A stretch of 64,000 bases of DNA. Source: Streptomyces sp. R28. Lineage in GTDB: Bacteria > Actinomycetota > Actinomycetes > Streptomycetales > Streptomycetaceae. The stretch is taken from contig NZ_CP163439.1 of assembly GCF_041052385.1 (NCBI RefSeq), positions 6,995,001-7,059,000 of the forward strand, read 5' to 3'. Shown piece by piece: positions 38,126 through 46,874 of the stretch (position 1 is the stretch's first letter; each line of letters opens with the position of its first letter). The position numbers and the translations under genes are program-made. Under the pieces are notes generated by a model. It worked only from the letters and a program-made list of their open reading frames with translations, did no database searches and was not told the origin of the DNA.

Positions 38126-38179
38126 GGTCCAGGTCCCGGCCCATGGGCGGGAGGTGTGGGCATCCCTGAGGAGGGTGGC

Positions 38180-39457
38180 GTGAAGCGCAAGCTGATATCC
38201 GCGATCGGTGTCGCGGGCATGATGATCTCGCTGGCGGCGTGCGGGGGCGACAACGGCGACGGTGGGGACAAGGCCGGGGCGGACGGCTACGCGGGCCAGA
38301 CGCTCACGGTGTGGGTGATGGACGGCTCCACGCCGGACCAGTGGCAGAAGGACGTCACGGCGGCCTTCGAGAAGCAGACCAAGGCCAAGGTCAAGTTCGA
38401 GATCCAGCAGTGGAACGGCATCCAGCAGAAGCTGACCACCGCCCTGTCGGAGGAGAACCCGCCGGACGTCTTCGAGATCGGCAACACCCAGACCCCGGCC
38501 TACGCCAAGACCGGCGGCCTCGCCGACCTCGCCGACCTGAAGACCTCCATCGGCGCCGACTGGACCGCGTCCCTCAACGAGTCCTCCATCTACGACGGCA
38601 AGCAGTACGCCGCCCCTTGGTACTTCGCCAACCGCGTCGTCCTCTACAACAAGAAGATCTGGGCCGAGGCCGGCATCAAGGACACCCCCAAGACCCGGGA
38701 CGAGTTCTACGCCGACCTCAAGCAGATCGGCCAGAAGACCGACGCCGAGCCCCTCTACCTGCCCGGCCAGAACTGGTACCACTTCGTCGGCCTGACCATC
38801 GGTGAGGGCGCCGAGCTGGTCAAGAAGGACGGCGACAAGTACGTCTCCAACCTGGCCGACCCGAAGATCGCCGCCGCCATGGAGACGTACAAGAAGTTCC
38901 AGGCCCTCTCCAAGGCGCCCAAGGACAAGGACGAGGCCACCCCGCAGCAGGGCGAGGTCTTCGGCAAGGGCAACGTCGGTGCCTTCATCGGCATGGGATG
39001 GGAGGCCGGCATCGCGATCAAGGCCAACCCGAAGATCGAGAAGGAGATCGGCTACTTCACCATCCCCGGTGCCACGGCCGACAAGCCCGAGGGCGTCTTC
39101 CTCGGCGGCTCCAACCTCGCGGTCGCCGCGGGCAGCGAGAAGCAGGAGCTCGCCAAGGAGTTCCTGAAGATCGCCCTGTCCGACACGTACGAGGGCGAGC
39201 TGGCCAAGCTCAACGGCGTCATCCCGAACAAGGAGTCGCTGCAGAGCAACCTCAAGGGCAATGTCGTCGCCGAGGCCGCCGCGCCGGCCGTCGCGGGCGG
39301 TGGCACCACGCCGCTGATCCCCGAGTGGGCCGCCGTGGAGAACGCGCCCAACCCGGTCAAGACGTACATGACCGCCGTGCTGAACGGTAAGTCCCCGGCC
39401 GAGGCCGCGGCGCAGGTCAAGGACGAGTTCAACAAGCGTCTGTCGCAGCAGCAGTAA
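38180..39457 (+). CDS. dasA: Chitobiose ABC transporter binding lipoprotein
   Basis: A 425-residue solute-binding lipoprotein. The N-terminus VKRKLISAIG runs to a lipobox LAAC (Cys near residue 20). The mature part has the family-1 sugar-binding protein pattern (TLTVWVMDGSTPDQWQKD near the start). In Streptomyces DasA binds N,N'-diacetylchitobiose for uptake by DasBC, with the shared ATPase MsiK encoded elsewhere. The GTG at 38180 has GAGGAGGG 5 bases before it. Expression should be repressed through the dre sites. Confidence 0.95.
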   Translation: MKRKLISAIGVAGMMISLAACGGDNGDGGDKAGADGYAGQTLTVWVMDGSTPDQWQKDVTAAFEKQTKAKVKFEIQQWNGIQQKLTTALSEENPPDVFEIGNTQTPAYAKTGGLADLADLKTSIGADWTASLNESSIYDGKQYAAPWYFANRVVLYNKKIWAEAGIKDTPKTRDEFYADLKQIGQKTDAEPLYLPGQNWYHFVGLTIGEGAELVKKDGDKYVSNLADPKIAAAMETYKKFQALSKAPKDKDEATPQQGEVFGKGNVGAFIGMGWEAGIAIKANPKIEKEIGYFTIPGATADKPEGVFLGGSNLAVAAGSEKQELAKEFLKIALSDTYEGELAKLNGVIPNKESLQSNLKGNVVAEAAAPAVAGGGTTPLIPEWAAVENAPNPVKTYMTAVLNGKSPAEAAAQVKDEFNKRLSQQQ

Positions 39458-39561
39458 CGGCGCCGGTGTTCGCGCCGGGGCGGGGGATGCGCGTGCCACC
39501 CCCCCGCCCCGGCGACCGCACGCGGGTCTACGTACGTAGGTCGAGAAGAGAGATCGCGAGC

Positions 39562-40548
39562 ATGACCGTGCAGACCGAACGGCCGCCCTCCGGCCCGGTG
39601 GACGTAGCCAGAAGGGACGAGAGCGGGTCCGCCGGAGAGCGGCCCCGAGCCACGTCCCGGGCCGGCGCGCTCACCCCGTACCTCCTGCTTCTGCCTGCCT
39701 GCGTGGCCACCGTGCTGCTGCTCGGCTGGCCGCTGCTGAAGGACGTCCTGCTGTCGTTCCAGAACCTCAACATGGCGCAGCTGATCCAGCACGTCACCGA
39801 GTGGAACGGCATCGACAACTACAAGGAGGTCCTCACCGGAGAGGACTTCTGGCGCGTCACCCTGCGCTCGATCCTGTTCACGGCGGTCAACGTCGCCCTG
39901 ATCATGCTCCTCGGCGCGCTGGTCGGCCTGCTGCTCGCCCGCCTCGGCAACCGGATGCGGGTCACCCTGATGATCGGCCTCGTGCTGGCCTGGGCGATGC
40001 CCGTGGTCGCCGCGACCACCGTCTACCAGTGGCTGTTCGCGCAGCGCTTCGGCGTCGTCAACTGGGTCCTGGACAAGCTGGGTTGGCACTCCATGGCCGA
40101 CTACAGCTGGACCAGCAGCCAGATGTCGACGTTCTTCGTGGTCACGGTCCTGATCGTCTGGCAGTCGATCCCGTTCGTCGCGATCAACCTGTACGCGGCC
40201 ACGACCACCATCCCCAGCGAGCTCTACGAGGCCGCGTCGCTCGACGGCGCGGGCGCCTGGAAGAGCTTCACCACGGTGACCATGCCCTTCCTGCGCCCCT
40301 TCCTCTACGCAACGACGTTCCTGGAGGTCATCTGGGTCTTCAAGGCGTTCGTGCAGGTCTTCACCATCAACGGCGGCGGCCCCGACCGGCTCACCGAGAT
40401 CCTGCCCGTCTACGCCTACATCGAGGGCGTCGGCAACCAGCACTACGGCATGGGAGCGGCGATCGCCGTCCTGACCATCCTGATCCTGCTCGGCCTCACC
40501 GCCTACTACCTGCGGATCGTGCTCAAGCAAGAGGAGGACGAGCTGTGA
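39562..40548 (+). CDS. dasB: Chitobiose ABC transporter permease DasB
   Basis: A 328-residue MalF-type permease with six main hydrophobic segments. The EAA loop is ELYEAASLDGAGAWKSFTTV, which contacts the ATPase. The ATG at 39562 gives a short charged N-terminus; upstream in-frame starts add Pro/Arg-rich sequence. The stop overlaps the dasC start (GTGA). Confidence 0.93.
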   Translation: MTVQTERPPSGPVDVARRDESGSAGERPRATSRAGALTPYLLLLPACVATVLLLGWPLLKDVLLSFQNLNMAQLIQHVTEWNGIDNYKEVLTGEDFWRVTLRSILFTAVNVALIMLLGALVGLLLARLGNRMRVTLMIGLVLAWAMPVVAATTVYQWLFAQRFGVVNWVLDKLGWHSMADYSWTSSQMSTFFVVTVLIVWQSIPFVAINLYAATTTIPSELYEAASLDGAGAWKSFTTVTMPFLRPFLYATTFLEVIWVFKAFVQVFTINGGGPDRLTEILPVYAYIEGVGNQHYGMGAAIAVLTILILLGLTAYYLRIVLKQEEDEL

Positions 40549-41375
40549 AGCGCTCGCTCTTCGGCCGCCTGTGGCCCAACGTCACGGCCGTCGTCCTGTT
40601 CATCGGCTTCGTCTTCCCCGTGTACTGGATGTTCTCCACGGCCTTCAAGCCGACCGGCGACATCATCTCGGAGACCCCCGTCTGGTTCCCGACCGACATC
40701 ACCTTCGAGCACTTCAAGCGGGCGACCGGCGTCGACCACTTCTGGACGTACGTCACCAACTCGCTGATCGTCACGCTCTGCGCGGTCGCTCTGGCGCTGG
40801 TCATCGCGCTGGCGGGCTCCTTCGCCCTGGCCCGGATGCGGTTCAAGGGGCGGCGCGGCTTTGTCATCGGCTTCATGCTGGCCCAGATGGCGCCCTGGGA
40901 GGTCATGATCATCGCGATGTACATGATCGTGCGGGACGCGTCGATGCTGAACAGCCTCGTACCGCTGACGGTCTTCTACATGATGATGATCCTGCCCTTC
41001 ACCATCCTGACCCTGCGCGGCTTCGTCGCGGCGGTGCCCCGGGAGCTGGAGGAGGCCGCGATGGTCGACGGCTGCACCCGCGCCCAGGCCTTCCGCAAGG
41101 TCATCCTGCCGCTGCTGGCCCCGGGCCTGATGTCCACGTCCCTGTTCGGCTTCATCACCGCATGGAATGAATTCCCCCTGGTCCTGGTGCTGAACAAGGA
41201 GACCGAGGCGCAGACCCTGCCACTGTGGCTGTCCAGCTTCCAGACCGCCTTCGGCAACGACTGGGGCGCGACGATGGCGGCGTCCTCGCTCTTCGCCATC
41301 CCGATCCTGATCCTCTTCGTCTTCCTGCAGCGCAGGGCTGTCAGCGGCCTGACGGCCGGCGCCGTGAAGGGATAA
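40545..41375 (+). CDS. dasC: Chitobiose ABC transporter permease DasC
   Basis: A 276-residue MalG-type permease with six hydrophobic segments and the EAA loop ELEEAAMVDGCTRAQAFRKV. The GTG start is preceded by GAGGAGG inside the dasB end and overlaps its stop. As usual for this system no ATPase gene is in the operon; MsiK is known to serve DasABC in S. coelicolor. Confidence 0.93.
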   Translation: MKRSLFGRLWPNVTAVVLFIGFVFPVYWMFSTAFKPTGDIISETPVWFPTDITFEHFKRATGVDHFWTYVTNSLIVTLCAVALALVIALAGSFALARMRFKGRRGFVIGFMLAQMAPWEVMIIAMYMIVRDASMLNSLVPLTVFYMMMILPFTILTLRGFVAAVPRELEEAAMVDGCTRAQAFRKVILPLLAPGLMSTSLFGFITAWNEFPLVLVLNKETEAQTLPLWLSSFQTAFGNDWGATMAASSLFAIPILILFVFLQRRAVSGLTAGAVKG

Positions 41376-41384
41376 CGCCACCCG

Positions 41385-42869
41385 ATGACGACATTCGCCA
41401 GCGGCACCGACACTTTGACGCGTGACGCCCTGACCGTCCTGCAGCCCGGCTTCACCGGCACCACCGCCCCCGACTGGCTGCTGCGCCGCCTCGGCGAGGG
41501 GCTCGCCTCCGTCGGCCTGTTCGGCCGCAACATCGCCTCTCCCGAGCAACTGGCCGCCCTGACAGCCCAGTTGCGCGCCGAGCGGGACGACGTACTGGTC
41601 GCGATCGACGAGGAGGGCGGCGACGTCACCCGCCTGGAGGTGCGCACCGGCTCCTCCTTCCCCGGCAACCACGCCCTGGGCGCGGTGGACGACGTGGACC
41701 TGACGAGGGAGGTGGCGTCCGAACTGGGCCGCCGCCTGGCCGCCTGCGGCGTGAACCTCAACTGGGCCCCGTCGGCCGACGTGAACTCCAACCCCTCCAA
41801 CCCGGTCATCGGCGTCCGCTCCTTCGGCGCCGACACCGCCCTGGTCGCCCGCCACACCGCGGCCTACGTCACCGGCCTGCAGTCGGCGGGAGTGGCGGCC
41901 TGCACGAAGCACTTCCCGGGCCACGGCGACACGGCGGTCGACTCCCACCACGCGCTCCCGCGCATCGACGCGGCCACGGACGTCCTGTCGGACCGCGAAC
42001 TCTCCCCGTTCCGCGCGGCGATCGCCGTCGGCACGCGGGCGGTGATGAGCGCGCACATCCTCATCCCCGCCCTGGACCCCGACCGCCCGGCGACCCTCTC
42101 CCGCCCGGTCCTGACCGATCTCCTGCGCGGCGACCTCGGCTACACCGGCCTGATCGTCACCGACGGCATGGAGATGCAGGCCATCGCCGCCACCTACGGC
42201 ATCGAACGCGGCAGCGTCCTCGCCATCGCGGCCGGCGCCGACGCCATCTGTGTGGGCGGCGGCCTGGCGGACGACGAGACGGTACGCCGCCTGCGCGACG
42301 CCCTGGTCGCGGCGGTCCGCTCGGGCGAACTCGCCGAGGGCCGCCTGGCCGAGGCCGCGGAACGGGTGCGCGAACTGGCCCGCTGGACAGCGACCGCGGC
42401 CCCGGTGACCGAGGGCGAGGTGCGCACGGAGGTGGGCCTCATCGCGGCCCGCCGCGCGGTGCGGGTCACCGGCGCCGAGAATCACACCCCCCTCACCGAA
42501 GCGCCCTACGTCGCGGCCTTCACCCCGGTCGCGAACATCGCGGTCGGCGACGAGACACCGTGGGGCGTGGCGGCGGAGCTGGCCCGACTGCTGCCGGGCA
42601 CGGAAACAGGCACCTACACGGGCGAGGACGCGGGCCGCGCGGCCATGGAAGCGTCCGGTGGCCGCCGAGTGGTGGCCGTGGTCCGCGACGAACACCGCCA
42701 CGCGTGGATGGCGGCTGCTCTGGACCACCTGCTGGAGTCCCGCCCGGACACGATCGTGGTCGAGATGGGCGTCCCCCAGGCAGCTCCCCGAGGCGCCCTG
42801 CACATCGCGACCCATGGCGCGGCGCGTGTGTGCGGGCGGGCGGCGGCGGAGGCCATCGCGGGGGAGTAG
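41385..42869 (+). CDS. dasD: GH3 beta-N-acetylglucosaminidase DasD
   Basis: A 494-residue glycoside hydrolase family 3 enzyme of the NagZ type. The His/Asp-containing loop KHFPGHGDTAVDSHH supplies the acid/base His and VTDGMEMQAI holds the nucleophile Asp. There is no signal peptide, so it acts in the cytoplasm on imported chitobiose, giving GlcNAc. S. coelicolor dasD, in the same place after dasC, is described with this activity. The start lies 9 bases after the dasC stop. Confidence 0.92.
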   Translation: MTTFASGTDTLTRDALTVLQPGFTGTTAPDWLLRRLGEGLASVGLFGRNIASPEQLAALTAQLRAERDDVLVAIDEEGGDVTRLEVRTGSSFPGNHALGAVDDVDLTREVASELGRRLAACGVNLNWAPSADVNSNPSNPVIGVRSFGADTALVARHTAAYVTGLQSAGVAACTKHFPGHGDTAVDSHHALPRIDAATDVLSDRELSPFRAAIAVGTRAVMSAHILIPALDPDRPATLSRPVLTDLLRGDLGYTGLIVTDGMEMQAIAATYGIERGSVLAIAAGADAICVGGGLADDETVRRLRDALVAAVRSGELAEGRLAEAAERVRELARWTATAAPVTEGEVRTEVGLIAARRAVRVTGAENHTPLTEAPYVAAFTPVANIAVGDETPWGVAAELARLLPGTETGTYTGEDAGRAAMEASGGRRVVAVVRDEHRHAWMAAALDHLLESRPDTIVVEMGVPQAAPRGALHIATHGAARVCGRAAAEAIAGE

Positions 42870-42884
42870 CCGCAACGAATACGG

Positions 42885-42917
42885 AGGCGCCGGTCCCTTG
42901 AAAGGGGACCGGCGCCT
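42885..42917 (+). terminator. Terminator of the dasABCD operon
   Basis: A 13-bp perfect stem (42885-42897 with 42905-42917) and 7-base loop, 15 bases after the dasD stop. Confidence 0.85.
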
Positions 42918-42929
42918 TCAACTCCGTCA

Positions 42930-42950
42930 GGGGCGCGGGGAACTGCGCGA
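42930..42950. repeat. Common Streptomyces intergenic motif
   Basis: GGGGCGCGGGGAACTGCGCG, starting at 42930, is a motif I recall seeing often between Streptomyces genes. Only one copy is in this window. No function is known to me. Confidence 0.4.
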
Positions 42951-43014
42951 GTAACCCACCACCACCCGCAGTCCGCAAAAAACCCGACCCGGCAGACGAA
43001 GCCAAGCCCGCCTC

Positions 43015-43800
43015 TCAGATCCCTTGCCACTCCGGCTTGTTGGCATACGTGTGCCGGAAGTAGTCCGCGAGCTTCAACTTGGACGCGGCGGCCTCGTCGA
43101 CCACAACCGTGGCATGCGCGTGAAGCTGCAGCGCCGAGGCCGGGCAAACCGCGGCGATCGGCCCTTCCACGGTCGCCGCCACCGCATCCGCCTTGCCCTC
43201 ACCCGTCGCCAGCAACACCAGATGCCGCGCCTCCAGGATCGTGCCGATCCCCTGCGTGATGACGTGATGCGGCACCTGCTCGATGTCCCCCTCGAAGAAC
43301 CGCGCGTTGTCGACCCGAGTCTGCTCGGTCAGCGTCTTGATCCGCGTCCGCGACGCCAGCGACGAACACGGCTCGTTGAACCCGATGTGCCCGTCCGTCC
43401 CGATCCCGAGCAGCTGCAGATCGACGCCCCCGGCATCGGCCAGCGCCGCGTCATACGCCTCGCACGCCCCCTGCACGTCCTCGGCCGTACCGTCGGGCCC
43501 CATGAACGCGTCCATCCCGATCCCGAGCGGCTCCAGCACCTCGCGCCGCAGCACCGACCGATACGACTCCGGGTGCTCGGCGGGCAGCCCCACATACTCG
43601 TCCAGCTGCGCGATCCGTGCCCGCGAGACGTCCACGGCACCGGAGCGCACCTTGGCCGCGAGTGCCGTGTAGATGGGCAGCGGCGTCGACCCGGTGGCCA
43701 CACCGAGCACGGCGTCGGGCTTGCGCCGGAGCAGTTGCGCCATGGCCTCGGCTATCAGCTCGCCACCCGCCTTGGCGTCCGGAACGATGACAACTTCCAC
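43015..43800 (-). CDS. nagB: Glucosamine-6-phosphate deaminase
   Basis: A 261-residue isomerizing deaminase that turns glucosamine-6-phosphate into fructose-6-phosphate and ammonia. LDEYVGLP and GIGTDGHIGFNEP are the family's active-site segments. Its substrate is the inducer of DasR, so NagB activity closes the regulatory loop of this region. The GTG start (VEVVIVPDA) fits the family N-terminus. A dre-like site lies 50 bases upstream. Confidence 0.95.
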   Translation of the reverse strand: MEVVIVPDAKAGGELIAEAMAQLLRRKPDAVLGVATGSTPLPIYTALAAKVRSGAVDVSRARIAQLDEYVGLPAEHPESYRSVLRREVLEPLGIGMDAFMGPDGTAEDVQGACEAYDAALADAGGVDLQLLGIGTDGHIGFNEPCSSLASRTRIKTLTEQTRVDNARFFEGDIEQVPHHVITQGIGTILEARHLVLLATGEGKADAVAATVEGPIAAVCPASALQLHAHATVVVDEAAASKLKLADYFRHTYANKPEWQGI

Positions 43801-43849
43801 GCTGGCCTGCCGATCTGAAGAGGGACTCGAAGGGCACCCTGAAGGGGCA

Positions 43850-43865
43850 TGTGGTTTAGACCAAT
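43850..43865. promoter_or_regulatory. DasR operator-like site (dre) between nagB and SIS gene
   Basis: TGTGGTTTAGACCAAT has the inverted TGGTTTAGACCA core, close to the dre consensus. It lies 50 bases upstream of nagB and 168 bases upstream of the divergent SIS gene. A dre site before nagB is known in S. coelicolor. Confidence 0.85.
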
Positions 43866-44033
43866 CTAACAGAGCGAGGCTCCGGGTCCCAGGGTGAACG
43901 CAGGCCCCTCGGGCAGTTCGGCAACCCGTCGGGCAGGCGTCATTCCCCGTGGGGGAGTGGAATGGAGACTGTCCGTCCGAAGCGACAGGCGCCGTACGCC
44001 GCATGACGACCGCGAGAGCAAGAAGGGCCCCGC

Positions 44034-45122
44034 ATGACCGCCTCGACCCCGTACCCGCCCGACCCTCACGCCCCGCACAGCGAACTCCCCGGCCGGATCA
44101 TGGCCCGCGAGATGGCAGAACAGCCCGCCGTGCTGCGCCGGATCCTCTCCCAGGGCGCCCCCGTCATCCGCAAGGTCGCCCAGGAGATCGCCGCCCGCGC
44201 GCCCCGCTTCGTCCTCCTCACCGCCCGCGGCACCTCCGACAACGCCGCGCTCTACGCCAAGTACCTCCTGGAGATCCGCCTCGGCCTGCCCTGCGGCCTT
44301 ACCTCGATGTCGACCACCACGGCCTACGGCGCCCGCCCCGACCTCACCGACGTCCTCGTCGTCACCGTCAGCCAGTCCGGTGGCTCCCCGGACCTCGTCG
44401 CCTCGACCCGGGCCGCCCGCGAGGCCGGTGCCATCACCCTCGCGGTGACCAACAACCCCGACTCACCGCTGGCCGGCGTCTCCGAATACCACCTCGACAT
44501 CATGGCCGGACCGGAGAGGGCCCTGCCCGCGACCAAGACCTATACGGCCTCCCTTCTCGTCCTGTACCTCTTCGTCGAAGGCCTGCGCGGCGGCGACGGC
44601 ACCCCTGCCAAGGTGCTCCCGGACCTCGCCGGGCAGCTGCTCGCCCGGCAGGGCGAGGTCCGGGCCCTCGCCGCCCGCTACCGCTTCGCCGAACGCATGG
44701 TGATCACCTCCCGTGGCTACGGCTATCCCACGGCCAAGGAGGCCGCGCTCAAGCTGATGGAGACCAGCTACATCCCGGCCCTCGCCTACTCCGGCGCCGA
44801 CCTCCTGCACGGCCCGCTCGCCATGGTCGACAACGTTTCCCCGGTCATCGCGGTCGTCACCGACGGCAAGGGCGGCGAGGCCTTGCGACCCGTCCTCGAC
44901 CGGCTGCGCGGCCGCGGCGCCGACCTGGTCGTCATCGGCGCCCGGCACCAGGTCGAGCAGGCATCGGCCGGCTTCGTCCTGCCCACCGAGGACGTGGCCG
45001 AGGAGGTGCAGCCGATCCTGGAGATCCTCCCCCTCCAACTGCTGGCCTACGAGGTCACCCTCGCTCGCGGCCAGGACCCGGACGCGCCCCGGGCGCTGGC
45101 GAAAGTGACGGAGACGCACTGA
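44034..45122 (+). CDS. SIS-domain sugar isomerase, GlmS-like without amidotransferase domain
   Basis: A 362-residue protein with two SIS domains (about residues 45-190 and 210-345). TARGTSDNAALYAKYLLE and VSQSGGSPD are the phosphosugar-binding segments, and SRGYGYPTAKEAALKLMET marks the second domain. It corresponds to the isomerase half of GlmS and lacks the glutaminase domain. Members act as amino-sugar-phosphate isomerases or deaminases. Divergence from nagB with a shared DasR-like site suggests a role in amino-sugar use. Confidence 0.87.
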   Translation: MTASTPYPPDPHAPHSELPGRIMAREMAEQPAVLRRILSQGAPVIRKVAQEIAARAPRFVLLTARGTSDNAALYAKYLLEIRLGLPCGLTSMSTTTAYGARPDLTDVLVVTVSQSGGSPDLVASTRAAREAGAITLAVTNNPDSPLAGVSEYHLDIMAGPERALPATKTYTASLLVLYLFVEGLRGGDGTPAKVLPDLAGQLLARQGEVRALAARYRFAERMVITSRGYGYPTAKEAALKLMETSYIPALAYSGADLLHGPLAMVDNVSPVIAVVTDGKGGEALRPVLDRLRGRGADLVVIGARHQVEQASAGFVLPTEDVAEEVQPILEILPLQLLAYEVTLARGQDPDAPRALAKVTETH

Positions 45123-45127
45123 GCCTG

Positions 45128-45156
45128 GGCGCCCCAAGGAGCTGAACCGGGGCGCC
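45128..45156 (+). terminator. Hairpin after SIS gene, within a short direct repeat
   Basis: An 8-bp perfect stem (45128/45129-45135 with 45149-45156) lies 6 bases past the stop. It is part of a 23-24 bp unit (gcgcc-aaggagctgaac-gggg) repeated between 45129 and 45182. Confidence 0.55.
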
Positions 45157-45193
45157 GCAAGGAGCTGAACCCGGGGCACCCCACGAGATGTTG

Positions 45194-45946
45194 CTACGTC
45201 AGCGAGCCCCCCGTCGCGTCCACCCAGCTCCCCGTCACCCACCGGCCCGCGTCCGACGCCAGGAACGCCACCACGTCCGCCACATCGGCCGGTGTCCCCA
45301 CCCGTCCCAGCGCCGAATATGCCGCGGCCTGGGCCCACCCGTCCTCGGTGCCGTGCAGCAACTCGGCGGTGTTGTCCGTGTCTATGATCCCGGGCGCCAC
45401 CGAGTTCACCGTGATTCCGCGAGAGCCCAGGACCTTGGACAGGTCCCGCGTGAAGACGTCGAGCGCCCCCTTGGTCATGGCGTACGCCATCTTGTCCGGC
45501 ATCGCCGCGGTGCGCGCCAGCCCCGAGGAGATGTTGATGACCCGGCCGCCGTCCCGCAACCGGCCGAGGCCGTGCTTGACGATGAAGTGGGGCGCCTTCA
45601 CGTTCACCGCGAAGACCCTGTCGTACTCCTCCTCGTCGATCTGCCCGAGCGCCGACGATGTGCCGATCCCCGCGTTGTTGACCAGGATGTCCAGCCCGTC
45701 CGCCCGCCGGTCGAACTCCTCCCACAGGGCCTCGGCGTCTCCCGGCGCTCCCAGCTCGACGCCGATCGTGAACGCCGAGCCGCCCGCCGCCTCGATCGCG
45801 GCGACCGTCTCCTTCGCCGCCGCCTCGCTCCTGCCGTAGTGCACGCCGACCCGCGCACCGTCGCGCCCCAGCCGCTCGGCGATTCCTCGCCCGATCCCCC
45901 TGCTCGCCCCCGTGACCAGAGCCGTCCTGCCCGCAAGTGCACCCAT
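45194..45946 (-). CDS. Short-chain dehydrogenase/reductase
   Basis: A 250-residue classical SDR. The nucleotide motif TGASRGIG (residues 13-20), NNAG near residue 90, the catalytic Ser in NISSGLA and YAMTK (Tyr and Lys) are all present. Substrate unknown. It is divergent from a TetR-family gene, and two matching palindromes lie in the 97-base region between them, so the regulator probably controls it. Confidence 0.88.
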   Translation of the reverse strand: MGALAGRTALVTGASRGIGRGIAERLGRDGARVGVHYGRSEAAAKETVAAIEAAGGSAFTIGVELGAPGDAEALWEEFDRRADGLDILVNNAGIGTSSALGQIDEEEYDRVFAVNVKAPHFIVKHGLGRLRDGGRVINISSGLARTAAMPDKMAYAMTKGALDVFTRDLSKVLGSRGITVNSVAPGIIDTDNTAELLHGTEDGWAQAAAYSALGRVGTPADVADVVAFLASDAGRWVTGSWVDATGGSLT

Positions 45947-45970
45947 GCCGGCGCCCCCTTCGCATTTCTC

Positions 45971-45982
45971 TAGCGGTCGCTA
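45971..45982. promoter_or_regulatory. Operator palindrome, site 1 (SDR/TetR region)
   Basis: TAGCGGTCGCTA has perfect 5-bp arms around GT, 24 bases before the SDR start. The same arms recur at site 2. Confidence 0.75.
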
Positions 45983-46018
45983 CAAAAATGACCGTAGATC
46001 ACCCCGCCGACATTTGTC

Positions 46019-46030
46019 TAGCGTCCGCTA
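46019..46030. promoter_or_regulatory. Operator palindrome, site 2 (SDR/TetR region)
   Basis: TAGCGTCCGCTA has the same TAGCG...CGCTA arms as site 1, centred 48 bp away. It touches a TATAAA (46029-46034) that could be the -10 of the TetR gene. Confidence 0.75.
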
Positions 46031-46043
46031 TAAAATGCACCCC

Positions 46044-46697
46044 ATGGTGAGCAACAAGGTGAGCAGCAAGGAGAGCGAGGAGGCCGGGGCGAAGGTTCGT
46101 CCGGCGGTCAAACCCCGCGGCCGCCCACGCTCCTTCGACCGCGAGACCGCGCTGGAGAAGGCGATCCTCGCGTTCTGGGAGCACGGCTACGAGGCGACCT
46201 CCGTCTCCGACCTCACGCGCGTCATGGACATCGGCGCCCCCAGCCTGTACTCCGCCTTCGGTGACAAGCAGTCGCTCTTCGCAGAGGTCGTCCGCGAGTA
46301 CGGCGTGCGGTACGGCTCCTTCGCCGATCGCGCTCTCGCCGAGGAGCCCACCGCCCGCGCCGCCGTGGCGCGGATGCTGCGCGAGGCAGCCGCGGAGTAC
46401 ACCGACCCGGCCCATCCGCACGGCTGTCTCGTCGTCCATGCGGCGACCAACTGCTCGACGCCCGAGGTGGAGGAGTCGCTGCGGGGGCGGCGCAACGCCA
46501 ACATCGCAGCCGTCCGGAGCCGTATAGAAGCGGACATCGCCACAGGCGCCCTCCCGCCCGGCACCGACGCCGCCGCGCTCGCCCGGTACGCCGGCGCGAT
46601 GATCCAGGGCATGTCACAACAGGCGCGCGACGGGGCGAGCCGGGAGGAACTGGAGGAGCTCGCGGAAATTGCCATGGCCAACTGGCCCCGCACATGA
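46044..46697 (+). CDS. TetR-family regulator, probable repressor of the SDR gene
   Basis: A 217-residue regulator with a basic N-terminus (KPRGRPRSFDRETALEKAIL) and the helix-turn-helix VSDLTRVMDIGAPSLYSAFG (about residues 45-65). The group resembles AcrR/NemR-like regulators of oxidoreductase genes. No ribosome site is seen before any start. If the TATAAA at 46029 is the -10, the message would begin at or beside the ATG at 46044, suggesting leaderless translation. An ATG at 46035 is an alternative. Confidence 0.82.
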   Translation: MVSNKVSSKESEEAGAKVRPAVKPRGRPRSFDRETALEKAILAFWEHGYEATSVSDLTRVMDIGAPSLYSAFGDKQSLFAEVVREYGVRYGSFADRALAEEPTARAAVARMLREAAAEYTDPAHPHGCLVVHAATNCSTPEVEESLRGRRNANIAAVRSRIEADIATGALPPGTDAAALARYAGAMIQGMSQQARDGASREELEELAEIAMANWPRT

Positions 46698-46740
46698 ACC
46701 CACACGGGTTAGGCTGCGTGGTGGATGTCAGGGCCTCCTA

Positions 46741-46820
46741 CTAGTTCTCCTACTGGTTCTCCTACTGGTTCTCCAACTGGTTCTCCAACTGGTTCTCCAA
46801 CTGGTTCTCCAACTGGTTCG
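46741..46820. repeat. 12-bp tandem repeat (minisatellite)
   Basis: The unit CTGGTTCTCCAA (or ...CCTA in the first copies) is repeated about 6.7 times without interruption. The first copy has a single CTAG variant. Six of the units run in perfect register, so copy number may vary between strains. Confidence 0.92.
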
Positions 46821-46874
46821 GGGCCCGAGAAGAAGCGTCAACAACAAACAGGCTCCAACGCATGGACACACCGG

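Larger units (their letters stand above)
37874..38179. other. dasR-dasA divergent control region
   Basis: About 306 bases without genes. It holds the DasR-like sites listed separately, an AT-richer patch near 38010-38050 and a TTGACA at 38075-38080 that could be the -35 of the dasA promoter. No clear -10 is visible. Confidence 0.7.

Noticed and set aside
46741..46820. CRISPR array
   Set aside because: The repeat is a contiguous 12-bp tandem unit without spacers; no cas genes are present in the window.
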